Assembly: GCA_964626055.1 (NCBI GenBank)
Contig: CAZVDF010000006.1
Coordinates: 30,075 to 94,074, forward strand
Source of the DNA: JAFGSG01 sp964626055
Lineage (GTDB): Bacteria; Spirochaetota; UBA4802; JAFGDQ01
Length of the DNA stretch: 64,000 nt
Reading direction: 5' to 3'
Positions 1 to 8,207 of the stretch are shown in pieces. The notes beneath the pieces are model-generated. The model did no database searches, was not told the DNA's origin, and worked only from the letters and a program-made list of their open reading frames with translations. Position numbers and translations under genes: made by a program. Every line of letters starts with the position of its first letter. The stretch's first letter is position 1.

Positions 1-3000
1 AAAATCCCGAATTATCGGGAAATTCATTCATTCCCGAAAAAGCAACATAGGATTTTATACCAAGCTCTGCAAGCATGGATAAAGCGAGAATTGTTTTGTC
101 TTCCGCACTGCCGCTCTTTTTATAAAGCGTGTCAATAGCACTGTGCGGAGAAAATCTTAAGGCGCCTTCAAGCTCGATATTACGGTTAACGTACTTATAC
201 ACCGATTTTATCTGTTCATCCGGCGTTTTGCCGAAGAACAGCGGCTTAACTCTGTCTGCTTCAACGTTAAAAGCGCCCTCAAGGAGTCCTCTATACCAGA
301 ATATAAAATCCTTAATATCTTTTACTGACGAAAAATTTGTCTTATCAAACCTGTCAGATCCAGCTTTTTTTAAAGCATCGTGATTAAATGTACCCGTTTC
401 AAGATAATTAAGATAATCCCTGAGAGAATAATTTGAAGGATTCACAGAAAGCGCTTTCTGCCAGTACATCGCAGGATCAAATCCATTTAAATAATTTACT
501 TCTCCGAGTTTAATATGATAATAAGGATCATCATTCTCGGCTAAACCCTGGAAAATCGCCTTTCTTGCGTTATTGTAATCCTCCATGTCTTTTAATGCTT
601 CAATTAATTCCTTTCTAAAATATCCTTCAGTGTCATAAATTTCCATTAGAGCCTTTATTTCCCGATATCTCTCCATCTGTTTATAAATATTAATAAGCTC
701 CCCCAGCGCAACCTCGTATGTATCCATGATTAATAACGTTTTATATAGTTCGATTGATCTAAATATATCCCTGCCCTTATAGTATGAAGCAAGAAGGATC
801 AGCGGTTCGACCGCATCCGGGAATTCACATTTCAGCGACTTCGCCTCTTTTAAAAATTCTTTTTCAAGATTCGCATTAAGCAAATAAGAGGCATAATCCA
901 ATTTAAGCTGAAGGCAGTTTTTCCCTTTTTTTAAAAGCCTTTGAACTTCTTCATCAATTTCGTGTAAACTCTTATTTTTAAAATTCTCTTTAAGCAATAT
1001 ACGACAGGCAGGAATAAAATCCGGATATTTTTTTACGAGATTCGAAATGATATCCATTCCTTCGGCGTAATCTGCGGATTCTTTATCCCGGTTGCTCATT
1101 TCCAAAAGACACGCAGCCAGGAAGTACAATCTGATATGATTATCAGAACCGTGCGAATCAAGAGAATTTCTGTAAAATTTCAACGCCTCTCTGCTGCCGA
1201 GACCCTGGAAGTAACGGCCCAGTTTATAATTTACACCGGATTTATAATCGCCCGATCCGCCTGATTGCTGAGCTCTTAACATTTCATAAGGATAATCCAT
1301 TTCCTCTGTAAACCTGACATCTGAAAATGCAAATTCCGTATTGCCGGATTCCGTCTTTAACGGTCTGTCGTTTTCATCTGTAGTCAGAATGCGTAAATGG
1401 CTACTATTTTCTTTTAAATGCAATTTTATCATCAGCGTGATTTTATCTGTATCACGAACTTTGATTATTCTGCATGTCCTGGATATCCCGCTTTTTAGAT
1501 TTCTTAATGCTTCTTTACCGTTTAAAAATAATTTATAAGACGAATCGGAATATATTCTTATTTTCACAGGCTGATTCAGTCTAATGGTCGTCACTGCATA
1601 CGCAATGCCTTCCCCGGTGTATAAATATCTGTTAAAATCCAATTCCCCTTTTGTATTCCGAACAAAAATCTCTTTCCTTTTGATATCCGAACCCTTCAAA
1701 TTCGTGATTATCTCGGGCATAAAAGGAAAATCAATATCAGCCCGCCCGTACTTAAAATAAGGACCAAAAAGCACCCATTTTTTTACCGGGAAAAATTGCT
1801 CCGAATATTTCCTTGCATCGCTTATCTTAAAGCGATAACACAGTCTTTCAAGCTCCAGTTGTAAATACAGGATATGAAGATTTTTTTTCTCGAGACTGTT
1901 TACGCTGTTCACGGAATCGATCAGTTTCAGCAAAGCCTGAACGCATCTCTCTTGACCGGCGATCCGGCTGAGCTTTCCGATCTCGCGATAATAGAGAAGC
2001 GAATCAGGTCCTGCCGGATATTGATACAATAACTTTACAACGCTATTAAATAATCCGATGTCATCGCCGAAGAAAATACTTTTAAATACTTCACTTTCTC
2101 TCTCCATCCTCTCTTTGAATGATTTCTCGATTTTTAAATCTTCATTCGATATCCGGTATTGCAATTTGCCGGTTTTTGATCTTTCTGATAAATTATTTTC
2201 AGATGGCTCCCTCCTCGAGTCTAAACCGCGTTTTATGTGATCGATAAGAGCGACAATCCAGCCGTTTCCGGGATCTCGCTCAATTGCCATATTTAAATAC
2301 AAAAGAGCAAGTTCTTCCTTATCCAATTTATGATATAAAAGCCCGATATCCAGTAAAACGTCTTTATTGCATGGCGACATTTTCCTGGCATGCAGCAAAT
2401 ACGGCAATGAAGAAGCAGGATCTTTTGTATTTCCGATCAGTCTGGCATGCTTTAATCTTAACTTTACATTGTTCGGGAAAAAAGCTGAAGACTGGGAAAG
2501 CAGACCCAGTGCTTCGTCATATCTTCCTGTCATAACATAACATTCCGTTAAATTATTGAGATTTGTTATGTTATATTTATCCATATTATAAAGCATTTTG
2601 CACGGCATTAAAGCCTTATTGAATTTTTTGTTTTTTAAATAAACATCCGCCTCGATTGCGTATCCGCAGGAATTAACTCTGTTCTTGGAAGGATAAGCTT
2701 CTTTCAATACTTCAAAATGCCAGCCGCGGGATTCAAAGATACGGGCTTTCAATTTATTGACATAGAAGGAATGCGGATTGATTTCTTTTATGGATTCAGC
2801 AAGACGATAAGCCTCGACATCCAGATTATTACGAAGTTTAATTCCGGCAATTTCGTATATTGATTCTATGTTCTCTTTAAATGCGCCGAGCGATTTATTA
2901 AAATAATATTCCTTTTCATTCTCACCGGCCAGCAAACCTAAATAATAATTAGAGACCGAATACAGCGCGCCTGCTTCAGCTTTTGCAAAAAGTGTCTTAG

Positions 3001-4051
3001 CTTCCCCGTCATATTCGCTGTTAATGCCGGAAATATAATAAAGATATGCCGTGTTAAAGGCAGCCCTTTTCTCCATTGGTCTGATTTTAATGCTGTTTTC
3101 CAGAGAATCAAAAAATGTAATATTCCTGAATTTGCTTTTCATTGCGGACGCGGATTCGCCCGCATTCTCACTTACACTATTTCCGGTAGCCCTGCCTTTC
3201 TCATCAGTCAGCCTTAATGCGAACTGAAGCCCGCTTTTTGAATCGCCGGTCTTGATCAATAAAATATGCTTTCCTTCCGAAAGCGTCACATGTATACAAT
3301 ACTGGTCAAATGCAAAACCATGCTTTTCCCTGCTGGAAAAAACATTGGATCCGTCCAGCCATATATCCGTATAACCGGTCTTGCCCAGCCGTAAAATATA
3401 ACCGCCGTCAGAGGGCACTGAAAAAGTATTCTTAAAATATAATACTGATTTTGAAATATCACTAAAAAGATCCGCGGCATCTATCCCGCCTCCCGGATCT
3501 GTCTGCGTATCAAACCATTCATCCTTATTGAAAATTCTTGCCGAATCTTCAAGGCTGAGTTCTTTTTCCGGCAAATATGAGAGATTGAAATCGCCGTTTT
3601 TAAACGGCCCGATTGTTTTATAATTATCAATAAAGCCGAGGGTCCTTCTTGCCTGAAGCGCTTCGTCAACGCTTCCCTTCCGCAGGTAAAGCAAGTTTAA
3701 AAAAATATTTATTCTCGCCGTTATCGAATGATCATTCTTAACGGTGCTATTTTCTAAAATATTTTTATACGCACCGATAGCCTTATCAATAAGTTCCGGA
3801 TACTTTAATATCTCATAAATCCTGAAAACGTTTGTCTCGATTATAACCGGATCTTTTTCGCCAATCGTCCATTCTTCAATAATTTCCAGGGCTTTCTCAT
3901 AATTAGAAAGCGACTTTTGATTCAGATATTGAATAAGAGGCGTTTCTGCGGCATAAAAATACGCAGGAAGCAGTAGAAATGCCGTTAGCGTTAAAATGGA
4001 CACAAAGCTTCTTTTATTATTCCAAAATCGGGTATACGGAATCTGCGGCAT
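1..4051 (-). CDS. Large secreted TPR protein with transglutaminase-like C-terminus (partial)
   Basis: An open frame runs from the ATG at 4051 to the left edge (about 1350 codons, no stop seen), so the C-terminus is missing. The N-terminus has a basic start, a hydrophobic stretch and a YAAE-like cleavage site, hence probable export. Most of the protein reads as TPR-type helical repeats with typical Y/L/A spacing. Two beta-rich inserts (about residues 185-290 and 750-850, the second opening with a WVLFGPY motif) resemble the PA14 or jelly-roll modules of DUF3857-type proteins. The visible end (about 1270-1345) matches a transglutaminase core up to the active-site segment, but the expected Cys (usual form G-x-C-x-D-K) is Ala, reading GSAEDKT. 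It is probably a periplasmic or surface scaffold. The function is not known; catalysis by this domain is unlikely. Confidence 0.8.
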   Translation of the reverse strand, partial: MPQIPYTRFWNNKRSFVSILTLTAFLLLPAYFYAAETPLIQYLNQKSLSNYEKALEIIEEWTIGEKDPVIIETNVFRIYEILKYPELIDKAIGAYKNILENSTVKNDHSITARINIFLNLLYLRKGSVDEALQARRTLGFIDNYKTIGPFKNGDFNLSYLPEKELSLEDSARIFNKDEWFDTQTDPGGGIDAADLFSDISKSVLYFKNTFSVPSDGGYILRLGKTGYTDIWLDGSNVFSSREKHGFAFDQYCIHVTLSEGKHILLIKTGDSKSGLQFALRLTDEKGRATGNSVSENAGESASAMKSKFRNITFFDSLENSIKIRPMEKRAAFNTAYLYYISGINSEYDGEAKTLFAKAEAGALYSVSNYYLGLLAGENEKEYYFNKSLGAFKENIESIYEIAGIKLRNNLDVEAYRLAESIKEINPHSFYVNKLKARIFESRGWHFEVLKEAYPSKNRVNSCGYAIEADVYLKNKKFNKALMPCKMLYNMDKYNITNLNNLTECYVMTGRYDEALGLLSQSSAFFPNNVKLRLKHARLIGNTKDPASSLPYLLHARKMSPCNKDVLLDIGLLYHKLDKEELALLYLNMAIERDPGNGWIVALIDHIKRGLDSRREPSENNLSERSKTGKLQYRISNEDLKIEKSFKERMERESEVFKSIFFGDDIGLFNSVVKLLYQYPAGPDSLLYYREIGKLSRIAGQERCVQALLKLIDSVNSVNSLEKKNLHILYLQLELERLCYRFKISDARKYSEQFFPVKKWVLFGPYFKYGRADIDFPFMPEIITNLKGSDIKRKEIFVRNTKGELDFNRYLYTGEGIAYAVTTIRLNQPVKIRIYSDSSYKLFLNGKEALRNLKSGISRTCRIIKVRDTDKITLMIKLHLKENSSHLRILTTDENDRPLKTESGNTEFAFSDVRFTEEMDYPYEMLRAQQSGGSGDYKSGVNYKLGRYFQGLGSREALKFYRNSLDSHGSDNHIRLYFLAACLLEMSNRDKESADYAEGMDIISNLVKKYPDFIPACRILLKENFKNKSLHEIDEEVQRLLKKGKNCLQLKLDYASYLLNANLEKEFLKEAKSLKCEFPDAVEPLILLASYYKGRDIFRSIELYKTLLIMDTYEVALGELINIYKQMERYREIKALMEIYDTEGYFRKELIEALKDMEDYNNARKAIFQGLAENDDPYYHIKLGEVNYLNGFDPAMYWQKALSVNPSNYSLRDYLNYLETGTFNHDALKKAGSDRFDKTNFSSVKDIKDFIFWYRGLLEGAFNVEADRVKPLFFGKTPDEQIKSVYKYVNRNIELEGALRFSPHSAIDTLYKKSGSAEDKTILALSMLAELGIKSYVAFSGMNEFPDNSGF

Positions 4052-4080
4052 CAAGTTTTTTTCTCTTAAAATAATTTCAT

Positions 4081-4108
4081 TTGACTTATTGAATATCTAT
4101 CATATCTT
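4081..4108 (+). promoter_or_regulatory. Candidate sigma-70-type promoter
   Basis: TTGACT and TATCTT are separated by 16 bp in the 126-bp gap between two divergent genes, about 70 bases before the start of the rightward TPR gene. This is a sequence match only; in AT-rich DNA such matches can arise by chance. Confidence 0.3.
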
Positions 4109-4177
4109 GATTGAAAATCAATTTATAACGCCAGGTGATATTTTCCGGTTATAAGTATCAGAACAATAAAACTAAAA

Positions 4178-5164
4178 ATGACTAACGGAATTATCAATAA
4201 TAAAAAAAATATATTTGCAAGAATTATTATATTTTCAGGAATACTCATCTCAATGAATTTATACGGTGATCCCGGCGACAGCAAATATATCCCGGATACT
4301 TCAAATCCTTTCCACGACGTTTTCTACATGTATTTCAGCAATAATAAAAAAGAAGCCGTGAACTTATTAAAAAAACAATTCAACAAAAGAAAATTAAAAT
4401 ATCATGCCTACCTGAATTACGGCCTCGTGAATGAATACGAAAGGAATTATTCCGAAGCTGAAAAGTATTACAGAATGGCGCTGGCGAATAATGAAAAATT
4501 ATCCATACTCTATCTTAGCAATCTTTATAATAATTACGATAAAAATAAACTGCTGCCCTTAATGACCGCTTTTGAATTTCATAAAGAAGGCATATGGGCG
4601 CTCTATGAAAAAGCGGCATATTACAACCTAACCGGCGATAAGAACAAAGCCGTTGAGTGCCTGTCGCAGGCGGTTGAAAAGGGTTTTTCTTCCGCAGATC
4701 TTCTCAATAATGATCCTGCTTTCAATAATATAAAAAATACATTTAGATTCAAATGGCTGGTTCACGGGGCAAAAAACAATTATTCAAAAAAGAATTCAAT
4801 TAACCAAAAGATGGATGAAGCTGAACACGAATATAAAAAAGACAAACCATACGGTTTAATCAGGGAGCTTGAAACGGCGTCAAATTTTGAAAAGGCAGGA
4901 AAAGAAAAAGCCGCTTTAAATGTTCTGGAATCACTCTTACAGTCAAAAATCCCTTTCAGGGACAGAAGCACTGCTTTATTCCGGCTTGCCCGGATAAACG
5001 CCAAGATTGGAAACGAAAAAGCTGCAAAAAAATATTTAACGGGATTTACAGAATACGTTTCAGGACAAAAAAACGATGAAACGGGTTTTAAAGATTTAAT
5101 CGCACCGGTCTATAAAGATATAATGGCAAACGACATTTATTTAAGAAAAATATATCATGAATAG
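4178..5164 (+). CDS. Exported TPR protein
   Basis: The 328-aa protein begins with a basic segment and one hydrophobic helix (about residues 12-30), so it is either exported or membrane-anchored. Residues 50-190 form TPR-like helical pairs. Residues 160-200 end in the pattern DPAFNNIKNTFRFKWLV, which is typical of the segment closing TPR arrays. A second helical repeat region follows at 215-310. It is transcribed divergently from the large TPR protein at the left edge, so the two may work on the same envelope process. Its stop codon lies inside the next gene (8-base overlap), which suggests translational coupling with the macrodomain protein. No enzymatic motif is visible. Confidence 0.75.
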   Translation: MTNGIINNKKNIFARIIIFSGILISMNLYGDPGDSKYIPDTSNPFHDVFYMYFSNNKKEAVNLLKKQFNKRKLKYHAYLNYGLVNEYERNYSEAEKYYRMALANNEKLSILYLSNLYNNYDKNKLLPLMTAFEFHKEGIWALYEKAAYYNLTGDKNKAVECLSQAVEKGFSSADLLNNDPAFNNIKNTFRFKWLVHGAKNNYSKKNSINQKMDEAEHEYKKDKPYGLIRELETASNFEKAGKEKAALNVLESLLQSKIPFRDRSTALFRLARINAKIGNEKAAKKYLTGFTEYVSGQKNDETGFKDLIAPVYKDIMANDIYLRKIYHE

Positions 5165-5690
5165 AAAAAAAATACTGAATCATATCCATATCAAACAGGG
5201 CGACATTACCGGAGAAGACGTCGACGCAATTGTCAATGCTGCAAATCCTTCATTGCTTGGAGGAGGCGGAGTTGACGGTGCAATTCACAGGGCTGCCGGG
5301 TCCGGGCTTCTGGAAGAGTGCAGAAAACTCGGCGGTTGCAGGCATGGAGAAGCAAGGATCACCGGCGGATATAATCTTAAAGCAAAACATGTAATACATA
5401 CACCCGGGCCTGTTTATAAAGACGGTAAAAGCGGAGAAAAAGAAACACTAACGAATTCTTATTATAATTCACTGAAACTGGCAAAGGATAATAATTTACA
5501 TTCGATCTCTTTTCCGGCAATTTCTTCAGGCATATACGGTTACCCGAAAGATGAAGCCTGCAAAGTAGCTGTTGATACAGTGATTCGGTTTATGAAAGAA
5601 GAAAATTATTTGATCGATGCTTATTTTGTTCTCTTTGATAAAGCAAATTTTGATATTTATAAAAAATATATTGCTAATATTAAAATTTAA
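5157..5690 (+). CDS. Macrodomain protein (O-acetyl-ADP-ribose deacetylase type)
   Basis: A single macrodomain fills the 177 residues. Key signatures are DAIVNAAN, then the glycine-rich GGGGVDGAIHRAAG loop that wraps the ADP-ribose diphosphate, and FPAISSGIYGYP near residue 120. These match the YmdB/MacroD class, which removes acetyl from O-acetyl-ADP-ribose and can strip mono-ADP-ribose from proteins. The Asn and Asp of the active site (NAAN, GGVD) are present, so the enzyme should be active. It overlaps the upstream TPR gene by 8 bases and is followed by a palindromic repeat that may end the transcript. The physiological substrate cannot be read from the sequence. Confidence 0.92.
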   Translation: MNRKKILNHIHIKQGDITGEDVDAIVNAANPSLLGGGGVDGAIHRAAGSGLLEECRKLGGCRHGEARITGGYNLKAKHVIHTPGPVYKDGKSGEKETLTNSYYNSLKLAKDNNLHSISFPAISSGIYGYPKDEACKVAVDTVIRFMKEENYLIDAYFVLFDKANFDIYKKYIANIKI

Positions 5691-5718
5691 ATTCAATTTT
5701 TATTTTGTTTAATAATCC

Positions 5719-5835
5719 CGGGAAGAATATCTGGTTATAATAAATTTACAGGCAACATGGAAGTTGCCGCTGCCGCAGAGTCCACGGATGGAGTATTTGC
5801 GGCAGGAAATTTATTATAACCAGATATTCTTCCCG
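5719..5835. repeat. Family A palindromic element, copy 1
   Basis: Perfect 29-bp inverted arms (5719-5747 and 5807-5835) enclose a 59-base core. On the minus strand the core reads as two hairpins: one with stem CTGCCGCA/TGCGGCAG and a loop containing TCCATCCGTGGA, and one with stem GGCAAC/GTTGCC. The core matches those at 6826-6883 and 55677-55734 with about six substitutions and one indel, but in the opposite orientation. The arms are unrelated to those of the other copies. It sits between the macrodomain gene and pyrF, where it could also act as a transcript-end structure. Confidence 0.85.
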
Positions 5836-5867
5836 ATTTGCAATGAATTACCAAGAGGATTTATAAA

Positions 5868-6707
5868 ATGAATTATATTGAAAAGCTAAAAGAGTCGTCA
5901 AAAAAATTCGACAGCATCGTTTCAATGGGGCTCGATCCGGTTATCGAAGACATCCCGGTAAAAGTCGGATCAAATAAAGAAAAAATAATTTCATTCTATG
6001 AATCAATACTGAATAAAATAATTCAGCAAAACGTTTATCCGGCTTCAGTAAAACCGAATTATGCATTTTACGCCCAGTACGGGATTGAAGGAATAGAAGC
6101 GCTTCTTTCCGTCATAGAGCTTTATAAATCCCAGGATATCCCTGTAATTCTGGATTCAAAAAGGGGAGACATCGCAAAGACCGCTCTTGCTTATGCAAAG
6201 GAATGCTTCAATTTCTTTAAAGCCGACGCGGTAACCCTGGCGCCTTATATGGGATATGATTCAATCTCTCCCTTCACGGACAATTACCCGGATAAAGGAT
6301 TTTATGTTTTAAATAAAACATCGAATAAAAGCTCAAAGGATTTTCAGGATATACTGATAAACGGAAATCCGTTATACATGCATGTTTCTAAAAAGATCAT
6401 TGAATGGAATAAACCCGGGCTTGGTGCGGTTGTCGGCGCGACATATCCCGAAGAGCTAAAAAGAATCTTGGATAAGTTCATTGAATCAAAACTCGAAATT
6501 CCTCTTTTAATCCCGGGAATAGGTTCACAAGGAGGAGATGTAAAGACGACAATTAATATTCTTAAAAATTACCCGGATATCAGAATACACCGCATAAATT
6601 CCTCCAGTGAAATCAATTACGCATATAAAAAAACGAATAGGCCGTTCAGCGAAGCTGCTGTGGAAGCCTTAAAACTGCTTAATGACATGATTTCGAATGA
6701 AATATAA
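5868..6707 (+). CDS. pyrF: Orotidine 5'-phosphate decarboxylase
   Basis: It catalyses the last step of UMP synthesis, decarboxylating OMP in the cytoplasm. At 279 aa it fits the longer (type 2) subfamily rather than the compact E. coli type. Visible signatures are GLDPVIEDIP near the N-terminus, the catalytic segment ILDSKRGDIAKTA (Asp-Lys pairs, about residues 93-106), DAVTLAPYMGYDS, and a GIGSQGGD phosphate-binding motif at about 218-225. The start has an AAGAGGA Shine-Dalgarno-like sequence shortly upstream. The gene stands alone between two Family A palindromes, with no other pyr gene nearby. Confidence 0.95.
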   Translation: MNYIEKLKESSKKFDSIVSMGLDPVIEDIPVKVGSNKEKIISFYESILNKIIQQNVYPASVKPNYAFYAQYGIEGIEALLSVIELYKSQDIPVILDSKRGDIAKTALAYAKECFNFFKADAVTLAPYMGYDSISPFTDNYPDKGFYVLNKTSNKSSKDFQDILINGNPLYMHVSKKIIEWNKPGLGAVVGATYPEELKRILDKFIESKLEIPLLIPGIGSQGGDVKTTINILKNYPDIRIHRINSSSEINYAYKKTNRPFSEAAVEALKLLNDMISNEI

Positions 6708-6762
6708 TCTGAGGTCATCTTAATAATACACCAGTATTTATTAATTGTTATTCATATAAATT

Positions 6763-6956
6763 ACTCAAGTTGACTGACTTTTTTATAAACATCTGCAATA
6801 GAATGATCAGATTATGATCAATTTTCCGCCTCAAATACCCCATCCGTGGACTCTTCGGCGGTCGGCAACATCCATGTTGCCTTAAAATTGATCATAATCT
6901 GATCATTCTATCGATAGTATTAAGAAATAGTGTAATAAAAGTCAGTCAACTTGAGT
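6763..6956. repeat. Family A nested palindromic element, copy 2
   Basis: Outer arms of 20 bp (6763-6782/6937-6956, beginning ACTCAAGTTGACTG) and perfect inner arms of 28 bp (6798-6825/6884-6911) enclose a 58-base core (6826-6883). Between outer and inner arms lie unequal, unpaired segments: 15 bases on the left (6783-6797) and 25 on the right (6912-6936). The core has the same two hairpins as copy 1. The element lies between the convergent pyrF and PC4-like genes, so it belongs to no promoter. Compare copy 3 at 55604-55796, where the unequal segments have exchanged sides. Confidence 0.9.
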
Positions 6957-7029
6957 TAATTAATAATCTTAAAATAACACCTGTATTTTCTGTTAATATA
7001 TTGTCGATTGCGATTATTTATATTGTTAA

Positions 7030-7134
7030 TATTATGTCACATTAATATTATTTTTATGATCAAAAACTATAATATAATGAGACATAATACGGTTAGATGC
7101 ATTAATTCTTTTTTATCAATATTATGTCCCATTA
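7030..7134. promoter_or_regulatory. Three operator-like motifs with exact 45-bp spacing
   Basis: The 15-base motif TATTATGTCNCATTA occurs at 7030-7044 (plus), 7075-7089 (minus) and 7120-7134 (plus), varying only at N. The start-to-start distance is 45 bp both times. Each copy is itself an imperfect dyad with TG-N-CA at its centre, as in many repressor operators. The array lies downstream of both flanking genes (convergent), about 1.1 kb before dnaA, so it is not an obvious promoter operator. Iterons of the origin region or a nucleoid or replication-regulator site are possible roles. Confidence 0.65.
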
Positions 7135-7266
7135 TAATAACAATTAATTAACCGCAAATTATTGGTTTAAGGCCGGATTTTTCGCAGTTTTAAAAGTTAT
7201 CAACAGTAAAGTATTAAATCTATTATTACTACTATTATAATATATTAAATATGTTTATAATATTAA

Positions 7267-7332
7267 TAGAAGTCATCTCAAAATTATATATCTATATATG
7301 TGATTAAAAATATAATTTTAAGATAGCTCCTA
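7267..7332. repeat. Family B palindrome, core-less derivative
   Basis: The arms TAGAAGTCATCTCAAAATTA and its near-complement (7310-7332) correspond to the outer arms of the full element at 22094-22299. Between them only a TATATGTGATTA-containing segment remains, which matches the long unequal segment of the full copy. Inner arms and core are gone. It lies just beyond the stop of the PC4-like gene and could serve as its terminator hairpin. A TA dinucleotide borders both ends. Confidence 0.7.
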
Positions 7333-7350
7333 GTAAAAGCGCTGCGATAT

Positions 7351-7611
7351 CTAAACAGCCTCCGGCTTAAAACCGGTTTTTTTATCATTGATATATTCAC
7401 TTATTTTTTCTATTCCCTCTTTAAGCTCGTTATATTTCGAGATATTTATAGCTATACCTTTTTGTGTAGGCTTATAGACCAGATTGCCTTTTTCATCAAT
7501 TGCCGAATACCATATTCTGAGATTTATTAATTCCTGTCCTTTGAATTCAGATATATCAATTCTTATTATTTCTTTGCTGTTTTTTTCAATATCTTTAATA
7601 ATTGTGCTCAT
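7351..7611 (-). CDS. PC4-like ssDNA-binding protein
   Basis: The 86-aa protein has the PC4/p15 fold signature: a beta-rich middle with KGQELINLRIWYSA, then PTQKGIAINISKYNELKEGIEKI, equivalent to the family pattern 'lR.wy...g...PtkKGisl....w..L'. Such proteins bind single-stranded DNA as dimers and act as transcription or repair cofactors; bacterial versions are small stand-alone proteins like this one. Its position next to the putative origin, where DNA melts, is suggestive but not proof of a replication role. The N-terminal 15 residues are basic and polar. It is transcribed towards pyrF. Confidence 0.8.
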   Translation of the reverse strand: MSTIIKDIEKNSKEIIRIDISEFKGQELINLRIWYSAIDEKGNLVYKPTQKGIAINISKYNELKEGIEKISEYINDKKTGFKPEAV

Positions 7612-7648
7612 AGTTAGTATCCCATATATTTAATTTTTTATCCCTAAT

Positions 7649-7802
7649 AAAATTCCCCGGGGCAAGCCCCAGGCCGAAGGTGACGTACCGGCCGCCACCT
7701 TCGGTGTCGGCGGGGTATTAAGTTTCAAGGCGTTATTGATTTTCTCCGCAAATCGATAGGCTTACATCCTCGACGCAAGCGTCGAGGTATTACGCCTTGA
7801 AA
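7649..7802. repeat. Family C GC-rich composite repeat, copy 1
   Basis: The first half (7649-7720) contains the hairpins CCCCGGGGCAAGCCCC and CCGAAGGTG/CACCTTCGG. The second half is bounded by TTTCAAGGCGT/ACGCCTTGAAA (7723-7733/7792-7802) and encloses CCTCGACG-CAAG-CGTCGAGG (7768-7787). Read on the minus strand, the first half matches 57990-58060 closely and the whole unit matches 60180-60350 in decayed form. It is far richer in GC than the surrounding origin DNA. Confidence 0.8.
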
Positions 7803-7859
7803 TAAAAATAAAAAATATAAAATTAATAATTTTATATTTAATTCACGGAAAGACAAAAA

Positions 7860-8207
7860 AACAATATTCACAAAATATTATAACATATCAACAATAAAAA
7901 GTGAATTATTAACAATAATATTTGAGATATCAACCGGAAATCAATATCTTATTAAGAATTTTTATTTTTTTTCGATGATTTATAAAAATACCAAATTAAT
8001 TTGTTGAAATATAATATATAAATGTTTAACTAAAGACAATTGGTTCTGATAAAGTTTATCATAGCTCTATAAATCATACTCCTATTATCTGCTGTCAATA
8101 CTGTAAAATATACAATAACTGTCTTTAAATAAGACATAATCAAATATTCTTTTAATTAGTTATAAACAAAGTTATCAACAATTGTTGATAATTGTAAGGA
8201 AAATGTT
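7860..8207. other. Putative replication origin (oriC)
   Basis: This is very AT-rich DNA immediately before dnaA. DnaA-box-like 9-mers (family consensus TTATNCACA) are TTATCAACA at 8172-8180 and its inverse at 8183-8191, together making a perfect 20-bp palindrome. One-or-two-mismatch versions are at 7864-7872, 7885-7893 and 7906-7914, and a further TTATCAACA is at 7197-7205. Clustered boxes, AT-rich tracts suitable for unwinding and the dnaA-dnaN neighbourhood support an origin. No experimental mark is visible, and the true box sequence of this organism is unknown. Confidence 0.6.
8172..8191. promoter_or_regulatory. Palindromic DnaA-box pair before dnaA
   Basis: Two TTATCAACA boxes face each other with two bases between them, 17 bases before the dnaA start codon and just upstream of its AAGGAA ribosome-binding site. 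Binding of DnaA here would block dnaA transcription or translation, so autoregulation is a reasonable inference. Confidence 0.55.

Noticed and set aside
3286..3669. Two short minus-strand frames
   Set aside because: They are shadows in another frame of the large TPR gene that runs to the left edge.
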